From assembly GCF_020907985.1 (NCBI RefSeq), contig NZ_JAJJPA010000011.1:62001-126000 (forward strand): a DNA stretch of 64,000 bases. The letters are read 5' to 3'. Below are positions 34,080-42,449 of the stretch, piece after piece (within the stretch, counting starts at the first letter, position 1; the number at the start of each line of letters is the position of its first letter). The notes below the pieces were generated by a model. That model saw only the letters and a program-made list of their open reading frames with translations, was not told the DNA's origin and made no database searches. The DNA is from Kitasatospora humi (GTDB taxonomy: Bacteria > Actinomycetota > Actinomycetes > Streptomycetales > Streptomycetaceae). A program made the translations under genes and the position numbers.

Positions 34080-36014
34080 ATGTACCGCCCCACCACCATC
34101 GCGCTGTTCGCCGCGGACGTCGCGCTCCTGCTGCTGATCATCCGGCTGCCGCTCTCCCGGCGCTTCGACGACTCCGACCGCGGTGCCGGACGGATCGTCA
34201 CCTTGCCGCCGATCCGGCGCCCCTCGGTGGCGCGGGCGCTGGCCTTCCTGCTGGTCGGGGCGGCCGTCAGCGTGCTGATCGTGGCGCTGCGGCACCCGCA
34301 GCTCGACCAGGCGTACCGCGCATTGGTCGCCGACACGCTCTCGGCCGCCGACAGCGACTCCCGGCTGACCGCGATGTACGCCAACAGCCTGCCGCCGCTG
34401 GTGCCCGCCGCCGTGGTCGGCTACCTCGTCACCATGGCGCTGGTGCTACCCGCCACGATCGGCAGGCGGCTGGTGATCCTGGCGCACGCACCGGTGTTCG
34501 TCGCGATGTCCGTGCTCACCGAGGTCTTCACGGCGTTGCTCGGCGCAGCCGCCGGCCTGCCGCTCGGCCCGGTCCCGCTGCTCGCGCTGGTGCTCCAGAC
34601 CACGCTCGGCTACCTGCTGGTCTACCGGCTCGCCTTCACCTCCTACCGACTGCCCGGCCTGACCCCGCTGCCCAACCTGCGGCGCGGCGACTGGCAGGAC
34701 AACCTGGTCCTCGCGTGCTGCCTGGTCGCCACCCTCAGCCTGGTCGGCGGCCTCGCGCTGGCGCTCATCGAGCAGGTCGGCGACCATCCCCTCGCGCAGT
34801 TCCTGGTGCTGGCCAGCCTGCGCTTCGCGGTCACCGACGTGACCTACGCCCTGCTCGGGCTGGTCCGCCTCTGCACGACGCGCCGTCCCCGCCTGGGGCC
34901 GGAGCGCCCGGCCCTGAACGTGATCATCCCGGCGTACAACGAGGCGGCCGGCATCGAGCAGCTGCTGCGGTCGATCGACCGGGCGGCCGAGGCGTACGGC
35001 GGACCGGTGCACGTGGTGATGTGCGACGACGGCTCCACGGACGACACCCGCGCCCTCGCCGAGGCCGCCGTGGCCGGCTACCGGCACGCCACCGGCGTGG
35101 TGATCCAAGGCGCCCACGCCGGCAAGGCCAAGGCGCTCAACCTCGCGCTGGAGCGCTGCACCGCGGACTACGTGTACCGGGTCGACGCCGACTGCGCGTT
35201 GGACGCGGACGCCTTCGTGCACACCATGCCGATCTTCCTCAGCGACCCCCGGGTCGGCACGGTCGGCCTGCTGACCCTGCCCAAGGAGCCGTACAGCACC
35301 TGGATCGACCGGATGCGCGCGATGGAGCAGCTCTTCACCTACGGCTACTCGCTCGCCTGCGTCAGCACGGTCGACGGCGTGCCGTGCATCCCCGGCACCT
35401 TCTGCGGCTTCCGCCGCGCGCCGGTCGCCGAGCTCGGCGGCTTCGTGCACGGCATGTTCGGCGAGGACGCCGAATTCACCTGCGCGCTGGCCCGGCTCGG
35501 CTGGCGCGCGGTGCTGGACCCGCGCGGGGTCTCCTACGAGGACGTGCCCGCCACCGTCGGACAGCTGCGGGTCCAGCGGTTCCGCTGGGGGCTCGGCAAC
35601 ATGATGACCTTCGCGCGCTTCACCCCGTTCGGGCAGGGCGCGCCCGGGCCGCGGTTCTGGTTCCAGCTGCCGCGCGCGGCCGGTGGCAAGCTGGTCTACC
35701 CGATCCACTTCTTCGTGCTGATCCTGACCGTCATGTACGGAGTGCTGCACCCGGGCACGCAGCACAACGTGGCGCGGTTCGTGGTCGTCTTCGTACTGGC
35801 CCAGCTGCCCGCGCTGCTGCCCCGGCTCTGCGTGATCCTCTACTACCGGCGGTGGCGGCTGCTGCTCTGGGCACCGCTGTTCATCGCCTTCGCGTTCCTC
35901 AAGCGCTTCTTCCAGCTTGAGTCGCTGCTGGCCTGCGGCACCCGCCCGGTGCGGCTGCCGGCGGCGATCCGCGCGCTGCTGCCCGCCCCCGCACGAGAGC
36001 CCGGAACCCGATGA
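34080..36014 (+). CDS. Membrane family 2 glycosyltransferase (processive polysaccharide synthase type)
   Basis: 644 residues. About six N-terminal hydrophobic segments (1-270) precede a GT2 catalytic domain starting LNVIIPAYNEAAGIEQLL. Motifs in order are VMCDDGSTDDT near 316, YRVDADCALD near 367, the general base region MFGEDAEFT near 460, and the QRFRWGLGN segment (Q-x-x-RW) near 499, which marks processive synthases such as hyaluronan, chitin and cellulose types. Two to three more helices follow. It would polymerise a UDP-sugar and extrude the chain. The ATG is weakly supported by a ribosome-binding site and follows the leader ORF; its stop overlaps the next gene (ATGA). Confidence 0.85.
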   Translation: MYRPTTIALFAADVALLLLIIRLPLSRRFDDSDRGAGRIVTLPPIRRPSVARALAFLLVGAAVSVLIVALRHPQLDQAYRALVADTLSAADSDSRLTAMYANSLPPLVPAAVVGYLVTMALVLPATIGRRLVILAHAPVFVAMSVLTEVFTALLGAAAGLPLGPVPLLALVLQTTLGYLLVYRLAFTSYRLPGLTPLPNLRRGDWQDNLVLACCLVATLSLVGGLALALIEQVGDHPLAQFLVLASLRFAVTDVTYALLGLVRLCTTRRPRLGPERPALNVIIPAYNEAAGIEQLLRSIDRAAEAYGGPVHVVMCDDGSTDDTRALAEAAVAGYRHATGVVIQGAHAGKAKALNLALERCTADYVYRVDADCALDADAFVHTMPIFLSDPRVGTVGLLTLPKEPYSTWIDRMRAMEQLFTYGYSLACVSTVDGVPCIPGTFCGFRRAPVAELGGFVHGMFGEDAEFTCALARLGWRAVLDPRGVSYEDVPATVGQLRVQRFRWGLGNMMTFARFTPFGQGAPGPRFWFQLPRAAGGKLVYPIHFFVLILTVMYGVLHPGTQHNVARFVVVFVLAQLPALLPRLCVILYYRRWRLLLWAPLFIAFAFLKRFFQLESLLACGTRPVRLPAAIRALLPAPAREPGTR

Positions 36015-36940
36015 AGCCCCGGAACCCGATGAGGAGTCCGCGACAGATCGCGGCGCTCGCGCTGCTGCTGGTACTGGCGGCCGTCGCCGCCTACGCCGTG
36101 CTGGCCGACCGGAACGCCCACCCGGCCGCCCACGGTGCGCCGACCGGCAGCCCGCCGTCCGCCCTCCCGTCCGCCACCGGCTCCGCCGCCAACGGCACCT
36201 CATGGATCGTCAGCGGCAGCACGCTCGACGGCCTGGTTGCCGCCGACCCCGCCACCGCCGAGCTGCTCGACACCCCCGACGCCTACGTCCTCACCGGCGA
36301 CGCCCACTGGTCAGTCCCCGACGGCTGGCGGAGCACCCCGACCGCGAGCTTCACCAGCTACGCCGCGCTCGAGTCCGCGTTCGCCCGCAACAGCCTGGAC
36401 CCGCGGATCCGCGCCGTGCTCTACGACAACGAGCACTGGTCGCTCACCCCGCAGGGCGAGCAGGCGGACCCGGCGCACTACGATCAGCTGGCCGCCGACC
36501 TGGTCCACCGGCACCACCTGCTCTTCATCGCGGCCCCGGCCACCGACCTGGTCGACCGGCTGAGCCCGCAGACACCGAGCGGGGGCAAGTTCGACGCGTT
36601 CCTCCGGCTCGGCCTGCTCGGCCAAGTGGCGCGCTCAGCCGACCTGTTGGACCTGCAGGCGCAGGGCGCGGAGAACGATCCCACGCTCTTCGCCTCCTTC
36701 GTCAAGGCCGCCACCGCCCAGGCCCGCGCCGCCAATCCGCGGCTCAAGGTCCTCGCGGGCATCAGCACCAACCCCTCCGGCGCCAAGACCAGCGCCACAG
36801 CGATCGACCGCGCCGCCCGAGCCGTGCGCCCCGAGGTCGACGGCTTCTGGCTCAACGACCCCGCCCACTCACCGGCCTGCGACGCCTGCGCGGGGCCGTT
36901 CCCGCAGGTCGCGCTCAGAGCGCTGCGGGACCTTGACTAG
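36011..36940 (+). CDS. Membrane-anchored extracellular protein of the polysaccharide locus
   Basis: 309 residues. An N-terminal signal anchor (IAALALLLVLAAVAAYAVLA, about residues 13-32) leads to a Pro/Ser-rich linker and a globular domain with AVLYDNEHWSLTPQGEQ, HHLLFIAAPATDLVDRL and ISTNPSGAKTSATAI...VDGFWLNDP. The alternation of strands and acidic residues suggests a TIM-barrel-like, possibly glycan-acting fold, but no family was recognised. An 18-base tandem duplication (36001-36032) provides two start codons, 36011 and 36029, seven codons apart. Coupling to the GT2 gene by ATGA implies a shared role in polymer handling. Confidence 0.7.
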   Translation: MKPRNPMRSPRQIAALALLLVLAAVAAYAVLADRNAHPAAHGAPTGSPPSALPSATGSAANGTSWIVSGSTLDGLVAADPATAELLDTPDAYVLTGDAHWSVPDGWRSTPTASFTSYAALESAFARNSLDPRIRAVLYDNEHWSLTPQGEQADPAHYDQLAADLVHRHHLLFIAAPATDLVDRLSPQTPSGGKFDAFLRLGLLGQVARSADLLDLQAQGAENDPTLFASFVKAATAQARAANPRLKVLAGISTNPSGAKTSATAIDRAARAVRPEVDGFWLNDPAHSPACDACAGPFPQVALRALRDLD

Positions 36941-37144
36941 GCAGCCGACGCCGGGCACCCCGCGCGGGCGGAGCCGGCTGGGCCGGTGGCGACGGGTGCG
37001 CTGCGGAAGGCGCGTGCCGGCCCGACCCAGCGGCCCAGCCGCCCGCCGCTGAGCCCCTGGGGACGGACGGGTCGGCCCACCGCAGCACCGATGCGCCGCG
37101 GATCCGGTCTTCCACCGCGGTGAAGGACCGAACACGCGGACCGG

Positions 37145-37975
37145 TCAGTCGGGGCGCTCCCCGGGAACCAGCTCGCTGAGTGCCCGGCGCCGACGGGCGA
37201 TGCCCCCCGGGTCCCACCCCGGGTGCGGGACCGAAGCGAGCAGCAAGCGCGTGTACGGATGCTCCGGTCCCGCCAGCAGCTCGGGCAGCGGTCGGTGTTC
37301 GACCGGCCGGCCCTGCCACAGGACCAAGGCCTCGTCGCAGACGTACCGCACCACGGCGAGGTCGTGGCTGACGAAGACCAGGCCGATGCCGGCCTCGCGG
37401 CGGACGTCGGTCAGCAGGTTGAGCACCTGCGCCTGGACCGAGACGTCCAGCGCGGAGACCGCCTCGTCGAGGACCAGCACCGCCGGCTCGACCGCCAGGG
37501 CGCGGGCGATCGCGGCGCGTTGCCGCTGCCCGCCGGAGAGCCGGCGCGGGTGCGCGGCAGCCTCGCGGTCGCCGAGGCCGACCTGGGCGAGCACCTCGCG
37601 CACCCGGGCGGCGCGGGCCGACCGGTCGTGGTGGCCGTGCAGGCGCAGCACGCCGTCGAGCGTCTCGCCGATGGTCAGCCGGGCGTCCAGGGAGAGGTAC
37701 GGGTCCTGGTAGACCATCTGCACCGCCTTGGCCCTGGCCAGCCGCGCCGCACGGCCGTGGACGGCTGGTGCCAGCGGCCTGCCGAGGACGCTGATCGACC
37801 CGGAGTCCGGGCGTTCCAGGCCGACCAGCATCCGGGCGGTGGTCGTCTTGCCCGAGCCGGACTCGCCGACCAGTCCCAGCGCGCCGCCCGGCGGCAGCGA
37901 GAACGAGACCCCGTCGACGGCGAGGGTCGGGCCGTACGCCTTGCGCAACCCGGTGACTTCGAGCAGTGGGGTCAC
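37145..37975 (-). CDS. Dipeptide/oligopeptide ABC transporter ATPase (DppF type)
   Basis: 276 residues from GTG 37975. Walker A is GLVGESGSGKTTTARMLVGL, the Q-loop is MVYQDPYLSL, the signature is RRLSGGQRQRAAIARAL, Walker B is VLVLDEAVSALD, and the H-loop is FVSHDLAVV. The C-terminal tail (GPEHPYTRLLLASVP) is typical of oligopeptide ATPases. It pairs with the ATPase encoded just upstream, and the start overlaps that gene's stop as GTGA. It is the last gene of a six-gene operon on the minus strand. Confidence 0.9.
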   Translation of the reverse strand: MTPLLEVTGLRKAYGPTLAVDGVSFSLPPGGALGLVGESGSGKTTTARMLVGLERPDSGSISVLGRPLAPAVHGRAARLARAKAVQMVYQDPYLSLDARLTIGETLDGVLRLHGHHDRSARAARVREVLAQVGLGDREAAAHPRRLSGGQRQRAAIARALAVEPAVLVLDEAVSALDVSVQAQVLNLLTDVRREAGIGLVFVSHDLAVVRYVCDEALVLWQGRPVEHRPLPELLAGPEHPYTRLLLASVPHPGWDPGGIARRRRALSELVPGERPD

Positions 37976-38979
37976 GGTCGGACCTCCTCGGCAGGGGACG
38001 GTATCTCGGCCAGCCGCACGCAGGCCGCCGCGTGCCCGGCGCCGTCGGCGCCGTCCACCAGCGGCAGCAACGCCGGCACCTCCTGGTCGCACCGCCCGGC
38101 CTGCGCGAAGGCGCACCGGACCGCGAAGGCACACCCCGGCGCGGCCTCGTCCAGTCCGATCGGTGTGCCGGGCACCGGCCGCAGTCGCGCCGGCGGGCCG
38201 GTCAGCGGCGGCGTGGACCCGAGCAGGCCGATCGTGTAGGGGTGCCGCGGCCGGCCGAACAGCTCCGCCGCCGTGGCACGCTCCACGATCCGCCCGGCGT
38301 ACATCACGTACACCCGGTCGCAGGTCGCCGCCGCCAGTTCGACGTCATGGGTGATCAACAGCAGGCCCAGCCCCCGTTCGCGCTGCAGCCGGCCGAGCAG
38401 CGCGAGGATCTCCGCCTGGGTGCTGACGTCCAGGGCGGTGGTCGGCTCGTCGCAGAGCAGCAGCCGCGGCTCGCCGGCCAGCGCGCCGGCGATCATGACG
38501 CGCTGCAGCATCCCGCCCGACAGCTGGTGCGGGTACCGCCGCAGCTGGCGCTCGGGCTCCGGCAGGCCCACGGCAGCCAGCAGCTCGACCGCCCGCTCCT
38601 CGGCCCGGCGCCGGTTCCACCGGCGGGTGAGGCGCAGCGGCTCGGTGAGGAAGTCGCCGATCCGGCGGACCGGATTGATGCCCGCGCGCGGGTCCTGGAA
38701 GACCATCGACACCTCGGCGGCCCGCAACGCGCGCAGCCGGCCCTGGCCCGCACCGAGCACGTCCTCCCCGCCGACCAGCACCCGGCCGGCGCGCCGGGCA
38801 CCCGGCGGGAGCAACCCGAGCGCGGCCCGTGCGGTCACCGACTTGCCGGACCCGGACTCCCCGACCAGTCCCACCACCTCGCCCGCCGCCACCCGCAGGG
38901 TGACCGCGTCGAGCACGGGCCGGGCGGTGCCGGGCAGTTCGACGGTCAGGCCGTCGACCTCCAGCAGTGAGGCGTTCAC
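37972..38979 (-). CDS. Dipeptide/oligopeptide ABC transporter ATPase (DppD type)
   Basis: 335 residues from GTG 38979. Walker A is GLVGESGSGKSVTARAALGL, the signature is HQLSGGMLQRVMIAGAL and Walker B is LLLCDEPTTALDVSTQ. The C-terminal extension carries cysteines in GCAFAVRCAFAQAGRCD, the iron-sulfur-type motif of DppD/OppD ATPases. It energises the two permeases. A longer upstream frame exists, but it overlaps the permease gene and starts before the conserved LLEVDGLTVEL segment, so it is not used. Confidence 0.9.
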   Translation of the reverse strand: MNASLLEVDGLTVELPGTARPVLDAVTLRVAAGEVVGLVGESGSGKSVTARAALGLLPPGARRAGRVLVGGEDVLGAGQGRLRALRAAEVSMVFQDPRAGINPVRRIGDFLTEPLRLTRRWNRRRAEERAVELLAAVGLPEPERQLRRYPHQLSGGMLQRVMIAGALAGEPRLLLCDEPTTALDVSTQAEILALLGRLQRERGLGLLLITHDVELAAATCDRVYVMYAGRIVERATAAELFGRPRHPYTIGLLGSTPPLTGPPARLRPVPGTPIGLDEAAPGCAFAVRCAFAQAGRCDQEVPALLPLVDGADGAGHAAACVRLAEIPSPAEEVRP

Positions 38980-39827
38980 CGCGTCCCCCTCTCGCCAAGT
39001 CGCTCGCCGACCACGTTGAACGCCAGCACCGCCACCACCACCGCCATCACCGGCACCACCGCCGAGAGCGGCTGCCCGGCGAGCACGGCCGACTGCGCGC
39101 GGTTGATCATCGCGCCCCAGTCCGGCGTCGGTGGTTGCACGCCGAGGCCGAGGAAGGAGAGCGCGGCCAGGTCCAGCAGCGCGTAGCCGAAGTTGACGGT
39201 GGACTGCGCGAGCACGGTCGCCGCGATGTTCGGCAGCAGCCCGCGCACCGCGACGTACGCCGGCGCATGGCCCTGGACCAGGTAGGCGGCGATGTAGGGG
39301 CGGGTCTTCTCCTGCGCGGTCAGGCCGCGCACCAGGCGGGCGGTGTACGGCAGGTAGGCGACGGCCATGGCCAGCACCGGTGCGCCCAGTCCCTTGCCGA
39401 ACAGCGCCACGGCGAGGATCGCCAGCAGCAGCGACGGGAAGGCGAAGAGGACGTCGAGCACCCGGCTGATCACCGCGTCCACCCGCCCGCCGCGCCAGCC
39501 GCTGAACAGCCCGACGGCGATGCCGCCGACGCTGGAGAAGGCGACGACGCCGAGCGGGCCGAGCAGGCTGGTCCTGGCCCCCTCCAGCAGCGCGGAGAAG
39601 GTGTCGTGGCCGCCCTGGTCGGTGCCGAGCCAGTGCTGCGCGCTCGGCCCGGCCATCGTGTCGGCGAAGTCGCCGACCGTCGGGTCCTGCGGAGCCAGCC
39701 ACGGCGCGAGCAGCGCCACCGCGACGAAGACCACCAGGACACCCAGGCAGACCCGGAACAGCCAGCCGTGGCCGCCGAGTCGCCGAACCATCCGGCCGAC
39801 GCCCACCCGTACGGTGGCGGTACTCAT
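38976..39827 (-). CDS. Dipeptide-type ABC transporter permease (DppC type)
   Basis: 283 residues with about six transmembrane helices. The N-terminal OppC-N pattern (FRVCLGVLVVFVAVALLAPWLAPQDP) leads to HWLGTDQGGHDTFSALLEGARTSL, and the coupling EAA-like loop is AAYLVQGHAPAYVAVRGLLPNI. Start and stop overlap the neighbouring genes by four bases. It forms the membrane channel with the DppB-type permease. Confidence 0.9.
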   Translation of the reverse strand: MSTATVRVGVGRMVRRLGGHGWLFRVCLGVLVVFVAVALLAPWLAPQDPTVGDFADTMAGPSAQHWLGTDQGGHDTFSALLEGARTSLLGPLGVVAFSSVGGIAVGLFSGWRGGRVDAVISRVLDVLFAFPSLLLAILAVALFGKGLGAPVLAMAVAYLPYTARLVRGLTAQEKTRPYIAAYLVQGHAPAYVAVRGLLPNIAATVLAQSTVNFGYALLDLAALSFLGLGVQPPTPDWGAMINRAQSAVLAGQPLSAVVPVMAVVVAVLAFNVVGERLGERGTR

Positions 39828-40783
39828 CGAACACCCCCCGCCCTTCTCGCGACCCGCGGGTCGATCAGCGGATACACCAGGTCGACCAGGGTGTTGACCA
39901 CCACGAAGGCCGCGACCACCAGCAGCACCAGCGCCTGCACGACCTGGAAGTCCAGCTCGTCGACGCACTGCACCAGCAGCGAACCGATCCCGGACATCCC
40001 GAAGGCGGTCTCCACGATGGCGGTGCTGACGAGCATGCCGGAGACCAGCAGGCCGGAGACCGTGACGATCGGCCCGAGCGCGTTGCGGAACACGTGGCGG
40101 CGCAGCACGGCGAACCGCGGCGTGCCCCGGCTCAGCGCCACCTCGACGTGCTCGCGGCCGAGTTGATCGAGCATCGCGCTGCGGGTGACCCGGGTGACCA
40201 GGGCCATGAAGGTCACCGAGAGCGCGATCGCAGGCAGCACCACGTGGCGCAACCGGTCCAGCAGACCGCTGCCGTTGCCGATGGTCGGGAACCAGCCCAG
40301 CTTCACCCCGAGCACGGAGCGCAGCACGATCGCGGCGGCGAACGACGGGACGGCCGCGCCGACGGTGACCAGCAGCAGCACGGCGCCGTCCGTCCGGGTG
40401 CCGCGCCGCAGCGCGCCGAGCGCGCCGGCACCGATCCCGACCACGGCGATCAGCACGGTGGCGACGGCGACCAGCAGCAGCGACGAGGGCAGCCTGGACC
40501 AGATGACGGCGCCGACGCTCTGGTGGAACAGGTAGGAGCGGCCGAAGTCACCGTGCAGCACCGCGTCCAGCCAGTGCCAGTAGCGCAGCAGGAAGGGCTG
40601 GTCGAAGCCGAACTGCCGGCGGATCGAGGCGAGTTCGGCGGGGCTGGGGCTGCGTCCGCGGACCAGGAAGGAGACCGGGTCGCCGGGGGCGAGGTAGAGC
40701 GAGGAGTAGACCAGGAACGAGGTGACCAGCAGTGTCACGGCGGTACCGGCCAGCCTGCGCAGCACGGCCAGCGCGAGGCTCAT
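39824..40783 (-). CDS. Dipeptide-type ABC transporter permease (DppB type)
   Basis: 319 residues with six transmembrane helices. It has LYLAPGDPVSFLVRGRSPSP and LRRQFGFDQPFLLRYWHWL-like segments of the DppB N-terminal region, and an EAA loop at GREHVEVALSRGTPRFAVLRRHVFRNAL. It overlaps the substrate-binding gene stop (ATGA) upstream and the DppC gene downstream, indicating tight coupling. Confidence 0.88.
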   Translation of the reverse strand: MSLALAVLRRLAGTAVTLLVTSFLVYSSLYLAPGDPVSFLVRGRSPSPAELASIRRQFGFDQPFLLRYWHWLDAVLHGDFGRSYLFHQSVGAVIWSRLPSSLLLVAVATVLIAVVGIGAGALGALRRGTRTDGAVLLLVTVGAAVPSFAAAIVLRSVLGVKLGWFPTIGNGSGLLDRLRHVVLPAIALSVTFMALVTRVTRSAMLDQLGREHVEVALSRGTPRFAVLRRHVFRNALGPIVTVSGLLVSGMLVSTAIVETAFGMSGIGSLLVQCVDELDFQVVQALVLLVVAAFVVVNTLVDLVYPLIDPRVARRAGGVR

Positions 40784-42423
40784 CCGTTGGCTCCGATCTC
40801 GGCGGCCCATGGGTAGTAGAGGTAGTCGATCGACGGCTGCAGACCGGTGATCCGGTTGCCGAGGAAGACCGACACCGGCTCGGAGTAGAGCGGCAGCCAG
40901 GGCAGCTGGTCCATCGCGATCTGCTGCGCCTTGGCCGCCGCGGCGGCGTGCGCGGCCGGATCGGTGGTGCCGGAGGCCTCGTCGACCGCGGCGTCGAACT
41001 GCGGGTCGGACCAGTTGCCGTAGTTGCTGAACGCGCCGGTCCGCAACGAGCCGTACATGTCCAGCGGGTCGGTGATCGAGGTGTACCAGAAGGTCTCGAA
41101 GAGGTCGATGCCCTTGCGCGCGGCCGGATCGGTGAACAGCGCGGTGTACTTGTCCGGCGAGACGGTGTCGATCTGCGGCTTCAACCCGATGGCGGTGGCG
41201 GCCTGTTCGACGGCCTGGGTGATGATCGTGCTCTGCGAGTCGAGCGGGCTGGAGGCGATGACCACCGACTGGCCGTGCACCCCGGCGCTCGCGGCGAGTT
41301 GCTTGGCCTTGGCCGGGTCGTAGGGGTACTGCGGCAGGGCCTTGAGCAGCGGATCGACGGTGCTCTGCGGGCTGTTGTTCCAGTTGTTGCGGGTGATCAG
41401 CGAGTCGGCGACTTCACCGATCCCGCCGACGCCGGCCTTGACGATGCCCTCGCGGTCGATCGCCATCAGCAGCGCCTGCCGCACCCGAGCGTCGCCGAGC
41501 GGGCCCTGGAGGTTGCCCACCACCTCGTCGGCGACCGTGGTGTTCTGGCCGTAGTAGAGCTTTCCCCTGCTGGAGCCGGCCAGTTGGGCGTAGGAGTCGG
41601 CCGGGACCATCCAGCCGCCGTCGACCTCGCCGCTCTGGAAGGCGTTGACCCGGGCGGTCTCGTCGGAGAGGAAGACGAACTTCACCTGCTTCGCCTTGGC
41701 GCGCAACGACGCGTCCCAGTAGCCGTCGAACCGCTTGAGCACGAGCGACTGGCCGGGAGTCCAGGAGGAGAAGGCGAACGGGCCGGTGCAGTTGACGCCC
41801 TTCGCGGGATTGCCGTAGTCCTTGCCGTCCGCCTGCAGGGTGGCGGCGGACTCGACGGTGCCGGGGCTGGCGGCCATGTACTGGTTGAAGGTGGAGTCGG
41901 GAGTGTTGAGCGTGACCGTGACCTGCATCGGGCCGGTCTTGTCCACCGACTTGACGTTGCGGAAGGCGTAGGCCCAGTCGCTGCCCGTGTTCGGGTCGAG
42001 GTTGCGGCGCAGCGAGGCGACCACGTCGTCGGCGGTCAGCGGTGTGCCGTCGTGGAAGCGCACGCCGCTGCGGATCGTGTAGACCCAGGTGGTGGGCGTC
42101 GGGTTGGTGTAGCCGGTGGCCAAGCCGGGGGAGGTGGTCAGGTCCGGGTTCCAACGCAGCAGGCTCTCGCAGACGTTGGCCAGCACCGTGTTCGGCGGGT
42201 AGTCGAAGGAGAAGGCGTAGTCGATCGAGACCGGTTCGGCGAAGAGCGACCAGGTGAAGGAGTCGATGTCACCGGTGCTCGGTGCGGTGCGGGCGGTCAG
42301 CCGGTACGCGGGGGAGCCGTCCGCCGAGCCGCCGGGGTGGGCGGTGCCGCTGCACGAGGACAGTGCGAGGGCGGCGAGCGGGACCGCGGCCAGGGCGGCT
42401 CCGCGGGATCTTGATGTGGTCAA
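40780..42423 (-). CDS. ABC transporter substrate-binding lipoprotein (family 5)
   Basis: 547 residues starting at TTG 42423 after a GGAGG element 6 bases upstream. Alternative ATG/GTG starts would cut the signal sequence. A lipoprotein signal (LAALALSS-C) anchors it outside. The family 5 solute-binding core follows: SLLRWNPDLTTSPGLATGY, YTIRSGVRFHDGTPLTADDVVASL, GDARVRQALLMAIDREGIV and DYLYYPWAAEIG at the end. It captures peptides or similar ligands for the transporter. The operon also carries an amidohydrolase, so the ligand may be an amide or a blocked peptide rather than a plain dipeptide. Confidence 0.88.
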   Translation of the reverse strand: MTTSRSRGAALAAVPLAALALSSCSGTAHPGGSADGSPAYRLTARTAPSTGDIDSFTWSLFAEPVSIDYAFSFDYPPNTVLANVCESLLRWNPDLTTSPGLATGYTNPTPTTWVYTIRSGVRFHDGTPLTADDVVASLRRNLDPNTGSDWAYAFRNVKSVDKTGPMQVTVTLNTPDSTFNQYMAASPGTVESAATLQADGKDYGNPAKGVNCTGPFAFSSWTPGQSLVLKRFDGYWDASLRAKAKQVKFVFLSDETARVNAFQSGEVDGGWMVPADSYAQLAGSSRGKLYYGQNTTVADEVVGNLQGPLGDARVRQALLMAIDREGIVKAGVGGIGEVADSLITRNNWNNSPQSTVDPLLKALPQYPYDPAKAKQLAASAGVHGQSVVIASSPLDSQSTIITQAVEQAATAIGLKPQIDTVSPDKYTALFTDPAARKGIDLFETFWYTSITDPLDMYGSLRTGAFSNYGNWSDPQFDAAVDEASGTTDPAAHAAAAAKAQQIAMDQLPWLPLYSEPVSVFLGNRITGLQPSIDYLYYPWAAEIGANG

Positions 42424-42449
42424 AGCGGCCTCCAGGAAGTGGCGTTGGG

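Noticed and set aside
36941..37144. Possible terminator made by GCTGGGCC (36977-36984) and GGCCCAGC (37032-37039)
   Set aside because: The arms are 47 bases apart with no supporting inner stem; too weak to call.
38979..39834. DppD-type ATPase as a 620-residue fusion starting at 39834
   Set aside because: The extra 285 residues are the permease gene read in another frame; the conserved start of the ATPase is at 38979.
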